Program-made: the position numbers and the translations under genes
Origin: Allomesorhizobium sp043769475
GTDB lineage: Bacteria > Pseudomonadota > Alphaproteobacteria > Rhizobiales > Rhizobiaceae
Assembly (NCBI RefSeq): GCF_043769475.1
Contig: NZ_CP171729.1
Coordinates: forward strand, 4,030,001-4,094,000
DNA length: 64,000 bases
Direction of reading: 5' to 3'
The notes under the pieces: generated by a model
Seen by the model: only the letters and a program-made list of their open reading frames with translations
What the model was told of the DNA's origin: nothing
Database searches by the model: none
In this document: positions 16,038-25,011 of the stretch, piece by piece
How positions within the stretch are numbered: position 1 is the first letter of the stretch
Layout: each line of letters starts with the position of its first letter

Positions 16038-18239
16038 ATGCCCCGCCATTCCCGCCTTTTCGCCCTGACCGCCGCATTCGCGGCGTCCGTCGCGATGCCT
16101 GCCCATGCCGAGATGATGTTCAACCGGATCGCCACCTTCGCCGTCGCCGACAATCTACCGGCCGACGCCGACCGGACCAAGCCGACCTCCTCCGAAATCA
16201 TCGCAGCGAGCGAGGACGGCATGACGCTGGTTTATTCCGACAGCCCGTTTGGAGCCGTCGGCTTCATCGACATCACTGACCCGAAAGCTCCGAAAGCCGC
16301 CGGCACGGTGAAGATCGACGGCGAACCGACCTCGGTCGTTGTTTCCGGAGTCAAAGTGCTGGCCGGCATCAGCACGTCGGAAAGCAAGGCCGCCCCCTCC
16401 GGGAACCTTGCCGTCATCGACCTCGCCTCGAAAACCATCGAGAGCACTTGCGATCTCGGCGGCCAGCCGGATTCGCTTGCATTGAGCAAGGACGGGAAAT
16501 TCCTGGCAGTCGCCATCGAGAACGAGCGTGACGAAGAGCTGAACGATGGCGAGATCCCGCAATTGCCGGCCGGCGACCTGAAGATATTCACGCTCTCGGC
16601 CGGCCTGCCCGACTGCGCAACGATGAAGACCGTGACGTTGACCGGCCTCGCCGAAGTGGCCGGCGACGATCCGGAACCGGAATTCGTCGCCTTCAACGAA
16701 GCGGGCGAGATCGCGGTAACGCTGCAGGAAAACAACCACATCGCCATCGTCGACGCCGCGACAGGCCAGGTCACCACGCATTTCTCGGCGGGTGCCACCT
16801 CGCTCGAAAACATCGACACGAAAAAGGACGGTGCGCTGAACTTCACCGGCAAGATGGAAGACGTCGCGCGGGAACCCGATGCGGTGAAATGGCTCGATAA
16901 CGATCGCCTCGTCATCGCCAATGAGGGGGACTACAAGGGCGGTTCGCGCGGCTTCACCATCTTCGACAAGGCCGGCAAGGTGCTGTTCGAGGCCGGCAAC
17001 GCCCTCGACCACGCCGCAGCCAATGTCGGCCACTATCCGGAGGCCCGCAACAAGAAGGGCGTCGAGCCGGAAGGCCTGGAAGCCGCCAAATTCGGCGACG
17101 AGCAGCTGTTCTTCGTGGCGCTCGAACGCGCCTCGCTGATCGGCGTCTACAAGGACGCGGGTGCAGCCCCGGAACTTCTCCAGCTTCTGCCTTCCGGCGT
17201 CGGCCCGGAAGGCCTGGTTGCCATCCCCTCGCGCAACCTCCTGGTCACGGCTAACGAGACCGACCTTGTCGAAGACGGCCTCGCCCGCTCGCATGTCATG
17301 ATCTACGAGCGCGCCGAGGGTGCGGCGGCATATCCGCAGATCACGGCGTCGCTGACCGATGACGGCACGCCGCTCGGCTGGGGCGCGCTTTCGGGGCTCG
17401 CCGCCGATCCGAAGGATGCCGGCAAGCTCTATGCCGTGTCGGACTCGGTCTATCGCTCCGCGCCTTCGATTTTCACCGTCGACACGACGCAAACGCCGGC
17501 GCTGATCACCGCAAAGACGATCGTCACGCGCGACGGCTCGCCGGCCCAAAAGCTCGATCTCGAAGGCATCGCGCCGGATAGCGAGGGCGGCTTCTGGCTG
17601 GCATCGGAGGGCAATTCGGACAAGCTGACCCCGCACGGCATCATCCGCGTCAACGACAAGGGCGAGATCAAGCAGGAGATCGCCTTTCCGGCGGAACTTC
17701 TGGCTCATGAAATCCGCTTCGGGCTGGAGGGCATCACCACCATCGGCGAAGGCGACGACCTCATGCTTGTGATGGCCATGCAGCGCGAGTGGAAGGACGA
17801 TCCCAAGGGCCATGTCAAGCTTCTCGCCTACAAGCCGAAGGCGAAGGAATGGTCGGCCGTGCGCTATCCGCTCGAAGCTGCCGGCGCGGGCTGGATCGGC
17901 CTGTCGGAAATCACCGCCCACAACGGCAAGCTCTATATCGTCGAGCGTGACAATCTGATCGGCGCAGATGCCAAGGTGAAGCGCGTCTACAGCGTGGCGC
18001 TCGACGCCTTCAAGCCGGCCGCACTCGGCGGCGAATTGCCGTTAGTCGAAAAGACGCTGGTTCGCGACCTGATCGACGATCTGAAGTCAGCCGCCAACGG
18101 CTATGTCGCAGACAAGGTCGAGGGTTTCACCATCGACGCCGGCGGCGAAGCCTTCGTCGTCACCGATAATGACGGCGCCGACGATTCGTCCGGCGAAACC
18201 CTCTTCATCCGCCTCGGCAACATCGAAGCGGTGAACTGA
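16038..18239 (+). CDS. Esterase-like activity of phytase family protein, exported
   Basis: A 733-residue secreted protein with a signal peptide (about 1-24, ending MPAHA). The first half is a beta-propeller of the choice-of-anchor-I / LVIVD type, with repeated strands such as GFIDITDPKAPKAAGTVKI and LAVIDLASKTIEST. The second half (from about residue 430) is an esterase-like phytase domain with LDLEGIAPDSEGGFWLASEG and GLEGIT. It probably hydrolyses phosphate esters in the periplasm, though the exact substrate is unknown. AGGAGAGG lies before the ATG. Confidence 0.85.
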   Translation: MPRHSRLFALTAAFAASVAMPAHAEMMFNRIATFAVADNLPADADRTKPTSSEIIAASEDGMTLVYSDSPFGAVGFIDITDPKAPKAAGTVKIDGEPTSVVVSGVKVLAGISTSESKAAPSGNLAVIDLASKTIESTCDLGGQPDSLALSKDGKFLAVAIENERDEELNDGEIPQLPAGDLKIFTLSAGLPDCATMKTVTLTGLAEVAGDDPEPEFVAFNEAGEIAVTLQENNHIAIVDAATGQVTTHFSAGATSLENIDTKKDGALNFTGKMEDVAREPDAVKWLDNDRLVIANEGDYKGGSRGFTIFDKAGKVLFEAGNALDHAAANVGHYPEARNKKGVEPEGLEAAKFGDEQLFFVALERASLIGVYKDAGAAPELLQLLPSGVGPEGLVAIPSRNLLVTANETDLVEDGLARSHVMIYERAEGAAAYPQITASLTDDGTPLGWGALSGLAADPKDAGKLYAVSDSVYRSAPSIFTVDTTQTPALITAKTIVTRDGSPAQKLDLEGIAPDSEGGFWLASEGNSDKLTPHGIIRVNDKGEIKQEIAFPAELLAHEIRFGLEGITTIGEGDDLMLVMAMQREWKDDPKGHVKLLAYKPKAKEWSAVRYPLEAAGAGWIGLSEITAHNGKLYIVERDNLIGADAKVKRVYSVALDAFKPAALGGELPLVEKTLVRDLIDDLKSAANGYVADKVEGFTIDAGGEAFVVTDNDGADDSSGETLFIRLGNIEAVN

Positions 18240-18257
18240 ACGCCGAGCCCGTGATTT

Positions 18258-18284
18258 CCTCTCCCCCTCGCAACAGGGGAGAGG
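18258..18284. terminator. Hairpin between convergent genes
   Basis: CCTCTCCCC (18258-18266) and GGGGAGAGG (18276-18284) form a perfect nine-pair stem with a nine-base loop. It lies between two converging genes, where it could end transcription from both sides, although no strong U-run follows. It is also the core sequence of the CTCTCCCC-type palindromes seen elsewhere in the window. Confidence 0.55.
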
Positions 18285-18300
18285 AGGCCGCTACCGTGCA

Positions 18301-19185
18301 TCAGACGATAGGCGTCACGGTGCAGCCGCGGGCGCGCAGCCGCGGCAGTATGCCGGTTTCGCCCGTGAGTATGCCGATGGGCAGGACCACGAAGGCGGTC
18401 GGGGCATCCGTGGAGTCAAGCAACCCAAGAAGACGATCGAACGCCAGTGCTCCAGCCTTCTCTTCCTCGATAAACGTCGAGGGATCGGGTATGCCCTGGT
18501 TGGCAATTTCGGCGGTAAAGCGATAGATTTCCTCTCCCCGCCTGGCGCGATAGAGCTGTTCCAGATGGGCGCCGATGGGCCCGACGCGCCGGCGCACATC
18601 AAGGAGAAAGGCGATCTTCGGTTCGTCGATAGTGTCGTTTAAGACGATGGGGTCGCGCGGAAGCCAAAACTGCTCCCGTATCTCCTTCTCGGTGATGAGG
18701 AAGGCTACTGGGCGACCGCGCGACCTGGAATGCCGCGCGAGCACGTCACCGAGATAGGGGTTCGGCGGGGTCTGACCCTCGCCCATCAGAAGCCAGGAAA
18801 CCTCGATTCCCGACAATTCTTCGATGGGTACGCCGTCGGGAAGCCCGGCCAGGGCCGCGCGGAGCTCATCGGCGACGGGTCGGCTGATGCTCTTCCATAT
18901 CGGAGGCAGAGTTCTTCGCGGCAGATCCCAGGCGGTCATCTCGACGTTGGGGAAGGCAGCGATGATACGCTGCGTTTCATCGATCAGCCTTTTGCCGTCG
19001 CTGACAATGTCCGGGACGAGCGAAGCATCAATTCGCGCATAACCGAACAGCACGTTCGCGTTCCGGCCGGGCATGGCCGCGCGCCAAAAGACCGCCTGCT
19101 CCTGATCGGCCGCGTAAGCCCTCGGTTCCCGAACCGAGACAGTCAATGCTGCGACGGCCAGAAATTGCCTACGCGTGATCGGCAT
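18301..19185 (-). CDS. TraB/GumN-like protein with a Tat-type signal, degenerate motifs
   Basis: A 294-residue exported protein. The N-terminus MPITRRQFLAVAALTVSV is a twin-arginine signal. The C-terminal strand-turn-strand AFVVLPIGILTGETGILPRL followed by RARGCTVTPI resembles the closing motif of TraB/GumN proteins, but the histidine normally present there (GALHLPGE type) is absent, and the N-terminal GTxH-type motif is replaced by FGYARID. It may be a non-catalytic member or a different family. The start at 19185 has CAGGGAA upstream. Confidence 0.6.
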   Translation of the reverse strand: MPITRRQFLAVAALTVSVREPRAYAADQEQAVFWRAAMPGRNANVLFGYARIDASLVPDIVSDGKRLIDETQRIIAAFPNVEMTAWDLPRRTLPPIWKSISRPVADELRAALAGLPDGVPIEELSGIEVSWLLMGEGQTPPNPYLGDVLARHSRSRGRPVAFLITEKEIREQFWLPRDPIVLNDTIDEPKIAFLLDVRRRVGPIGAHLEQLYRARRGEEIYRFTAEIANQGIPDPSTFIEEEKAGALAFDRLLGLLDSTDAPTAFVVLPIGILTGETGILPRLRARGCTVTPIV

Positions 19186-19260
19186 CGGATTCCCTGCCGG
19201 CGGATGGCTGTCCGATCTACCTAGCGGCGGCGGGAGGCGCGTCAAGGCGCTCCCGGTTGC

Positions 19261-20271
19261 CTATGCAACATCCAGCACGATCTTGCCGATGTGCTCGCCC
19301 TCCTCCATCCGCTCATGCGCCCGCCAGGCTTCCCTGAGCGGAAAAATCATGTCCATGACCGGGACCACCCGCCGCGCCGCCAGCAGCGGCCAGACCTGGG
19401 CCTCGAGGGCGGCCGCGATCCGGCCCTTGAACTCGACGGTGCGCGGCCTGAGCGTCGAACCGGTATGCACGAGCCGCTTGACCATCAGCTTGGAAAAATC
19501 GGCGCTCGCCACCGCTCCACCCTGGGTGGCGATCTGGACGATGCGGCCCTCGACCGCCGCCGCATCGTAATTGCGCCCGACATAGTCGCCGCCGACCATG
19601 TCGAGGATGACGTTGGCGCCGCGCCCGTCCGTCACTTCCTTCACGGCCGCGACGAAATCCTGCTCGCGGTAATTGACCGCCCGGTCGGCGCCGAGCTTCA
19701 GGCAGGCCTCGCATTTTTCCGCCGAGCCGGCAGTCGTGATCACATAGGCGCCGAGGGCAGAGGCGAGCTGGATCGCCGTAGTGCCGATGCCCGACGAGCC
19801 GCCATGGACGAGCAGCGTTTCGCCGGCCTTCAGGCCGCCGCGCTCGAACACATTGTGCCAGACTGTGAAGAAGGTCTCCGGCAGCGCCGCCGCCTCGGTG
19901 AGCGTAAAGCCCTGCGGCACGGGCAGCGCGTTGCTTTCATGCACTTTGGCGTATTCGGCGTAACCGCCCCCCGGTGTCAACGCGCAGACCGCGTCGCCCG
20001 GCCGCCAGCGCCTGGCCCCCTGGCCGACCGCGACAACCTCGCCCGACACCTCCAGGCCCGGCAGATCGGATGCGCCCGGCGGCGGCGGATAAGCGCCCTT
20101 GCGCTGCTGCACATCGGGACGGTTGACGCCGGCGGCGCGCACGCGAATGAGTATCTCGCCTTCGCCGGGCTCCGGCACGTCGCGCTTTTCGGGCTTCAAC
20201 ACCAAGGGCCCTCCAGGCTGCGAAATCGCCACCGCCGTCATTTTCGCCGGTATCTTGTCTCCGTTAGCCAT
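19261..20271 (-). CDS. NAD(P)H-quinone oxidoreductase (zinc-independent MDR family, QOR/PIG3 type)
   Basis: A 336-residue medium-chain reductase. It has an N-terminal GroES-like domain (PEPGEGEILIRVRAAGVNRP, about 33-52) with PGLEVSG..V and the nucleotide-binding LLVHGGSSGIGTTAIQLA (about 150-167). The catalytic zinc ligands of alcohol dehydrogenases are missing, as in quinone oxidoreductases. The start at 20271 has AGAGG nine bases upstream. It is divergent from the DUF1192 gene, with 102 bases between them for both promoters. Confidence 0.88.
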   Translation of the reverse strand: MANGDKIPAKMTAVAISQPGGPLVLKPEKRDVPEPGEGEILIRVRAAGVNRPDVQQRKGAYPPPPGASDLPGLEVSGEVVAVGQGARRWRPGDAVCALTPGGGYAEYAKVHESNALPVPQGFTLTEAAALPETFFTVWHNVFERGGLKAGETLLVHGGSSGIGTTAIQLASALGAYVITTAGSAEKCEACLKLGADRAVNYREQDFVAAVKEVTDGRGANVILDMVGGDYVGRNYDAAAVEGRIVQIATQGGAVASADFSKLMVKRLVHTGSTLRPRTVEFKGRIAAALEAQVWPLLAARRVVPVMDMIFPLREAWRAHERMEEGEHIGKIVLDVA

Positions 20272-20373
20272 TCTAGGCATCCTCTTTGGGGTCGGCCCTG
20301 CCCGCGGGCGATTGCATCGCCGCCCGCCTGTTATGTAGTCTGGCGGCCAATCAGGCAAATTGGAGATGCGACG

Positions 20374-20568
20374 ATGGCGATCTTCGAGGACGAACCGAAA
20401 AAGCCCGCGAACAGGCACGAGATCGGCAAGGATCTTTCGCTGCTGTCCGTCTCGGAGCTTGCCGAACGGATCGGGCTATTGCGCGAAGAGATCGCCCGGC
20501 TGGAAGCCGAACTGAACGCCAAGAGCGCGACCAAGAGCGCGGCGGAAGCGCTTTTCAACCGTCGATAG
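20374..20568 (+). CDS. DUF1192 family protein
   Basis: A 64-residue protein with MAIFEDEPKKP at the start, the helix LSLLSVSELAERIGLLREEI and a second helix (ARLEAELNAKSATK), characteristic of the small alphaproteobacterial DUF1192 family, of unknown role and probably a short coiled coil. GGAG lies nine bases before the ATG. The MFS gene follows 73 bases downstream. Confidence 0.88.
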   Translation: MAIFEDEPKKPANRHEIGKDLSLLSVSELAERIGLLREEIARLEAELNAKSATKSAAEALFNRR

Positions 20569-20641
20569 TCGCACCGCCGCCGCCGGAACGCCTCAAAGGG
20601 CGGTATGTTCGGGGCTGATTCTCCTCCAGCCGGACCAGCGC

Positions 20642-21895
20642 ATGTTCATGTTCGCCGCCTACCGACCGATCCTCTCGCTCCTGCGCGGCACGGCCTTCCT
20701 GCTTGCGGCGTCCGGCCTGCACGGACTGCTTCTGCCGTTGAGAGGCCAGGAGGAAGGGTTTTCGACGGCCGTGCTCGGCCTTTTGGGAACCGCATGGGCG
20801 GGCGGCTTCGTCGCCGGCTGCTTCTTTGCGCCGCGCCTTGTGCGGCGCGCCGGCCATGTCCGCGCCTTCGGTGCATTCGCGGCTTCCGGCGCGATCGTCG
20901 CATTGCTGACGGGACTGCTCATCAACGAGCCCGCCTGGATCGTGCTGCGCGCCTTCACCGGCTTCACCATGGCCGGCGCCTTCATGGTCATCGAAAGCTG
21001 GCTCAACGAGAAGTCCACCAACGAGAACCGCGGCACCGTGTTCGGCCTCTACATGATGGTCACATACGCTTCCATCATGGCCGGGCAGATGATCGTGGCA
21101 GCAGGCGACGTGAAATCCGCCTCGCTGTTCATGGTGGCCGGCATCTTCTTTTGCCTGTCGCTCATCCCGACAGCGGTTTCGACCGCCGCAACCCCCAAGC
21201 CGCTGCAGGACGTGTCGCTCGATCTGAAGGGGCTTTACGCCAATTCGCCTGTCGCCTCCGTCGCCTGCGTGCTGATCGGCATCGCCAATGGGGCATGGGG
21301 CACGCTCGGGGCGGTCTATGGCGCGCGGATCGGCATCTCGACCCCCGAGATCGCGTTGATGATGAGCCTCGTCGTGGTCGCCGGCGCGGCCATGCAATTG
21401 CCAGTCGGGCGGGTTTCCGACAAGACCGACCGCCGCTTCGTCCTCGCCGCCGCTTCGCTGGGATCGGCGGTGTTCGCGCTCCTGGTCTTCGTGGCGACGC
21501 CGCGCTCGGGCGTCTTCGTCATCGCAATGACGGCCTGCTACGGTGCGCTTGCCTACACGCTCTATTCCCTCGCCGTCGCCCACGCCAACGACCACGCCAG
21601 TCCGGAGGATTTTGTCAAGGTCTCGGGTGGCCTGCTGCTGCTCTACGGCTTCGGGACCATGATCGGTCCGGTGATTGGCGCCGTGCTGATGGGCTCGATG
21701 CGGCCGGAGAGCCTGTTCCTGGCCACCGCGCTCGCCCATTTCACGCTTGCCGGCTACACCGTGCTTCGCATCGGCCGCCGTGCGCCGGTCCCGGTAGAGG
21801 ACCGCGAAGCCTTCAAGACGCTGCCTTCCGAGCGCGGTGTGACGCCCGAGGCAGTGCGGCTCGACCCGCGCACGCCGGCCGAACAAGACAGTTGA
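20642..21895 (+). CDS. MFS transporter
   Basis: A 417-residue inner-membrane carrier with twelve hydrophobic helices. The loop between helices 2 and 3 is APRLVRRAGHVR, and helix 4-5 contains ESWLNEKSTNENRG, a motif seen in YcaD/YfkF-type MFS proteins. Substrate unknown. Two ATGs (20642 and 20648) are possible starts and neither has a strong ribosome-binding site. An ArsR regulator gene follows within 31 bases, suggesting local control. Confidence 0.88.
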   Translation: MFMFAAYRPILSLLRGTAFLLAASGLHGLLLPLRGQEEGFSTAVLGLLGTAWAGGFVAGCFFAPRLVRRAGHVRAFGAFAASGAIVALLTGLLINEPAWIVLRAFTGFTMAGAFMVIESWLNEKSTNENRGTVFGLYMMVTYASIMAGQMIVAAGDVKSASLFMVAGIFFCLSLIPTAVSTAATPKPLQDVSLDLKGLYANSPVASVACVLIGIANGAWGTLGAVYGARIGISTPEIALMMSLVVVAGAAMQLPVGRVSDKTDRRFVLAAASLGSAVFALLVFVATPRSGVFVIAMTACYGALAYTLYSLAVAHANDHASPEDFVKVSGGLLLLYGFGTMIGPVIGAVLMGSMRPESLFLATALAHFTLAGYTVLRIGRRAPVPVEDREAFKTLPSERGVTPEAVRLDPRTPAEQDS

Positions 21896-21925
21896 GATTT
21901 GGCGATTATTGCCTCACAAAGAGCG

Positions 21926-22189
21926 ATGATCCTGACAGATGCTTTCGTGGCCATTGCGGATCCCAACCGGCGCCATCTCCTGGAGGAGTTGCGCCGCGGC
22001 CCGAAGACCGTCGGGCAATTGGCGTTAGGTCTGCCGGTCTCGAGGCCCGCCGTATCGCAGCACCTGAAGGTCCTGCTCGACGCCGGACTGGTCAATGCCC
22101 GTCCCGAGGGCGCGCGCCGCGTCTATGCCGTCAGCGAACACGGTTTCCTCAAGCTCAATATCTGGCTGGATCAGTTCTGGCAGGCTTGA
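21926..22189 (+). CDS. ArsR-family winged-helix regulator
   Basis: An 87-residue DNA-binding protein. FVAIADPNRRHLLEELRRGP is the ArsR N-terminal helix pair and VSRPAVSQHLKVLLDAGLVN the recognition helix region; no metal-binding CxC box is present, so it is of the metal-free autorepressor type (SdpR-like). The ATG at 21926 is used; a TTG at 21899, nine codons earlier and three bases after the MFS stop, is an alternative start. It is probably co-transcribed with the MFS gene. Confidence 0.82.
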   Translation: MILTDAFVAIADPNRRHLLEELRRGPKTVGQLALGLPVSRPAVSQHLKVLLDAGLVNARPEGARRVYAVSEHGFLKLNIWLDQFWQA

Positions 22190-22332
22190 ACGCCCGCGGG
22201 ACGGTTTTCCGCCGCAAAAATCACAGCCCTGTCACCCGCACCGGCAGCGCCTGAATGACAAGATAATAGCCCCGGCGACACGGCGTGCCGCCGGCAAGCT
22301 GTCCGCGCCTTATGGGCGCGCTGTCTTCAGCC

Positions 22333-22512
22333 TTAATGTTTCGTGGGATTTGCCTTCAGTTTCTCAATCTCGTCCTTGAGTGCCAACTTGCGCCGCTTCA
22401 GAGTCACGATTTCCAGGTCGTCCACGGAAGGATGGGTCATCGCCTGGTCGAGTTCGCGTTCGATATCGCCGTGTTTCCGCTGCAGCTCTTCAAGATGGTT
22501 TGCAAGAGACAT
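22333..22512 (-). CDS. DUF465 (YdcH-family) small protein
   Basis: A 59-residue protein that starts MSLANHLEELQRKHGDIERE and continues with LEIVTLKRRKLALKDEIEKL. This is the YdcH/DUF465 pattern: two antiparallel helices with a turn at about residue 30. GGGAGAA lies six bases before the ATG. A second member of the same family is encoded divergently 240 bases away (22753). Confidence 0.85.
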   Translation of the reverse strand: MSLANHLEELQRKHGDIERELDQAMTHPSVDDLEIVTLKRRKLALKDEIEKLKANPTKH

Positions 22513-22752
22513 GATTGGTTCTCCCTTTCATGGATTTCCTCGGACAATACGCGTCACGGGCGCGTCCACCGCTGGGCGCTCCATGACGGTACGATGACAG
22601 TGTGCCACCAGATGGTTTGGATGTCGAATGCGTGTTCGTAGGATTTCCTGAAAGCTCGAAATGTGCTAAGGGCTGCGCGCCGGGCGGCTTGGTCCTCCGG
22701 ACCCGCCCTGATTGGCGCAACGTGGGCGCCGGAACCCTACAGACGGTACATA

Positions 22753-22956
22753 ATGTCGGACCAGGAACAGACCGAGATTCGTCTTGAGTTTGCGAAGCTG
22801 AAGCAGGAACACGCGGACTTCGACGCCGCGATCAACGCCATGATCGCGACCTCCTGTGATCCGCTGCAGATCCAGCGCATGAAGAAAAAGAAGCTGATCC
22901 TGAAGGACAGGCTCTCCAAGCTCGAAGACAAGATAATCCCTGATATCATCGCCTGA
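22753..22956 (+). CDS. DUF465 (YdcH-family) small protein
   Basis: A 67-residue protein beginning MSDQEQTEIRLEFAKLKQEH, with LQIQRMKKKKLILKDRLSKL in the second helix, the signature of DUF465. It has a longer N-terminus than its neighbour at 22333 and differs in most positions, so they are old paralogues rather than a recent duplication. No strong ribosome-binding site precedes the ATG. purE starts 84 bases downstream. Confidence 0.85.
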   Translation: MSDQEQTEIRLEFAKLKQEHADFDAAINAMIATSCDPLQIQRMKKKKLILKDRLSKLEDKIIPDIIA

Positions 22957-23040
22957 CAGGGCGGCGAGAGGCTGGCGCTGTCCTTGCGGCAGGCGCGGAT
23001 TTCCGTTATTCGCCACCCTTCAACCGGCCGGGGATCGAGT

Positions 23041-23539
23041 TTGAGCAGCAGAAGCGCCGACGTAGCGATCATCATGGGCAGCCAATCAGATTGGGCGACC
23101 ATGTCGCATGCCGCCGAAACGCTCGCAGCGCTCGGCGTCTCCCACGAAAAGCGCATCATCTCGGCGCACCGCACGCCGGAGCGCCTCTACGATTTTGCCC
23201 GGGGCGCCAAGGCGGCGGGATTCAAGATCATCATCGCCGGCGCCGGCGGCGCGGCCCACCTGCCCGGCATGACCGCAGCGCTGACGCCACTGCCGGTGTT
23301 CGGCGTGCCGGTCGAGATCGAAGGCGCTTTCCGGCCAGGATTCGTTACTGTCCATCGTCCAGATGCCGGCCGGAATTCCTGTTGGCACGCTCGCCATCGG
23401 CAAGGCCGGAGCCATCAACGCAGCGCTGCTGGCCGCCGCCGTGCTGGCGCTCGGCGACCCGGAACTCGCAGCCAGGCTCGATGCATGGCGGGCCGCTCAG
23501 ACGGCGAAGGTGGCCGACGCCCCCACGGACGCATCGTGA
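23041..23539 (+). pseudogene. purE: purE, N5-carboxyaminoimidazole ribonucleotide mutase, frameshifted
   Basis: PurE rearranges N5-CAIR to CAIR in de novo purine synthesis. Residues about 1-92 read normally from a TTG at 23041 (VAIIMGSQSDW, SAHRTPERLYDFA, GAGGAAHLPGMTAA, PVFGVPVE). An extra base at about 23317 (GAGATCG where GAGTCG is expected) then shifts the frame; removing it gives SKALSGQDSLLSIVQMPAG and a normal end at 23539, 165 codons in all. As given, the first part of purE reads on in frame into purK. The gene is normally essential for growth without purines, so a sequence error is the simplest explanation. Confidence 0.9.
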
Positions 23540-24618
23540 CGCAAGCCCTCGTAGCAGGCTCGACCATCGGCATCATCGGCGGCGGCCAGCTCGGCCGCAT
23601 GCTGGCGATGGCGGCGGCCCGGCTCGGCTACCGAACGATTATTCTCGAACCGCAGGCAGACTGCCCGGCCGCGCAGACCGCCAACCGGCAGATCGCTGCC
23701 GCCTATGACGATCGCGCCGCACTCGCCGAATTGGCTGCCGCTTGCGACGTGGTCACCTACGAATTCGAGAATGTTCCGGTCGAAGCGGCGAAATTCCTGG
23801 CTGCGGCCGTGCCGGTGCACCCGCCGGCCCGCGCGCTTGAAGTCGCCCAGGACCGCCTCGCCGAAAAGACCTTCCTGAACGGCATCGGGATATCCACAGC
23901 CGATTTCCGTCCTGTGGATAACGACCGCGACCTGGCGGCGGCGCTGGCGGCGTTCGGCGGCAGCGGAATACTGAAGACACGCCGCATGGGCTATGACGGC
24001 AAGGGCCAGCGGGTCTTCCGCGAGTTTGCCGGCGATGTCGCAGGCATTTTCGACGCGATGGGCGGCGTTCCGCTCATTCTGGAGTCGTTCGTTTCATTCG
24101 AGCGCGAAATTTCGGTGATCGCGGCGCGGGGCGCCGACGGCGCGTCGGCCGCCTACGATCCGGCGGAAAACATCCACCGCGCCGGCATCCTCCACACCTC
24201 CACCGTGCCGGCCTCGATCCGGCCCGACACCGCAAAGGCGGCGGTCGAGGCGGCTTTCGCGATCCTGCGGGCGCTGGATTATGTCGGCGTCATCGGCGTC
24301 GAACTTTTCGTGCTGCCCGACGGCAGCATTCTATCCAACGAGATCGCGCCGCGCGTTCACAATTCCGGCCACTGGACCGAGGCCGCGTGCGCCGTCTCGC
24401 AGTTCGAGCAGCATATCCGCGCGGTCGCCGGCCTGCCGCTCGGCGACACGCGGCGCCATTCCGACTGCCTGATGGAAAACCTTATCGGCGACGATGTTCT
24501 CCGCGCCGAAGCGCTTCTGGCGGAGCCCGACCTTGTCCTGCATCTCTACGGCAAGTCCGAGGTCCGCCCCGGCCGCAAGATGGGTCATTTCACGCGGCTG
24601 AAGCCGAGGGGCATTTAG
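23536..24618 (+). CDS. purK: N5-carboxyaminoimidazole ribonucleotide synthase
   Basis: A 360-residue ATP-grasp enzyme that carboxylates AIR with bicarbonate and ATP to N5-CAIR, the substrate of PurE. Motifs: IGIIGGGQLGRMLA (about 10-23), YEFENVP, LKTRRMGYDGKGQ (ATP-grasp), and the C-terminal LSNEIAPRVHNSGHWT. The GTG start overlaps the purE stop by four bases (GTGA), so it is translationally coupled to purE. The gene itself is intact. Confidence 0.94.
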   Translation: MTQALVAGSTIGIIGGGQLGRMLAMAAARLGYRTIILEPQADCPAAQTANRQIAAAYDDRAALAELAAACDVVTYEFENVPVEAAKFLAAAVPVHPPARALEVAQDRLAEKTFLNGIGISTADFRPVDNDRDLAAALAAFGGSGILKTRRMGYDGKGQRVFREFAGDVAGIFDAMGGVPLILESFVSFEREISVIAARGADGASAAYDPAENIHRAGILHTSTVPASIRPDTAKAAVEAAFAILRALDYVGVIGVELFVLPDGSILSNEIAPRVHNSGHWTEAACAVSQFEQHIRAVAGLPLGDTRRHSDCLMENLIGDDVLRAEALLAEPDLVLHLYGKSEVRPGRKMGHFTRLKPRGI

Positions 24619-24720
24619 TTGGCTGTGTCGATTATTCCGCACGCACACGCGAAGTGGCGCCGCATGGTTGCTGAGTGGGAAGCGCTCGATCCCGGAACCA
24701 TGACAAGTCGCAGCGGGCGG

Positions 24721-24750
24721 TTGACACACGCCAGCCACCTCGTCTATGAG
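24721..24750 (+). promoter_or_regulatory. Candidate sigma-70-type promoter for rpmJ
   Basis: TTGACA (24721-24726) and TATGAG (24745-24750) are separated by 18 bases, about 78 bases before the rpmJ ATG. The -35 box is perfect and the -10 box is weak. No other function is visible for this 209-base gap between purK and rpmJ, apart from a short repeated TTGGGCGCG just downstream. Confidence 0.35.
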
Positions 24751-24827
24751 CCAGTCACGAATTTGGGCGCGCTCTTGGGCGCGTCTTTTAGTTAGGCCCG
24801 ATAAGGCCCCATTCGACAGGCAAGACC

Positions 24828-24953
24828 ATGAAGATCAAAAACTCGCTCAAGGCCCTCAAGGGTCGCCATCGCGACAACCAGCTGGTTCGCCGCAAGGGCC
24901 GCGTCTACATCATCAACAAGACCGCGCCGCGCTACAAGGCTCGCCAGGGCTGA
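24828..24953 (+). CDS. rpmJ: 50S ribosomal protein L36 (zinc-independent type)
   Basis: A 41-residue protein beginning MKIKNSLKALKGRHRDNQLV, followed by RRKGRVYIINKTAPRYKAR. It lacks the CxxC...C...H zinc site of classical L36, as in the ykgO/type-B paralogue common in alphaproteobacteria. It is the smallest protein of the large ribosomal subunit. A weak GACAGG precedes the ATG. It is transcribed alone. Confidence 0.95.
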   Translation: MKIKNSLKALKGRHRDNQLVRRKGRVYIINKTAPRYKARQG

Positions 24954-25011
24954 TCGCGCCTTCACGCGAAATTCAGTTTGACGTTCTGCGGCGCGGGGTT
25001 AGATTCCGCGC

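Noticed and set aside
24619..24827. Possible small RNA or leader peptide between purK and rpmJ
   Set aside because: Only a weak promoter and a short TTGGGCGCG repeat are visible; no structure or terminator supports an RNA gene.
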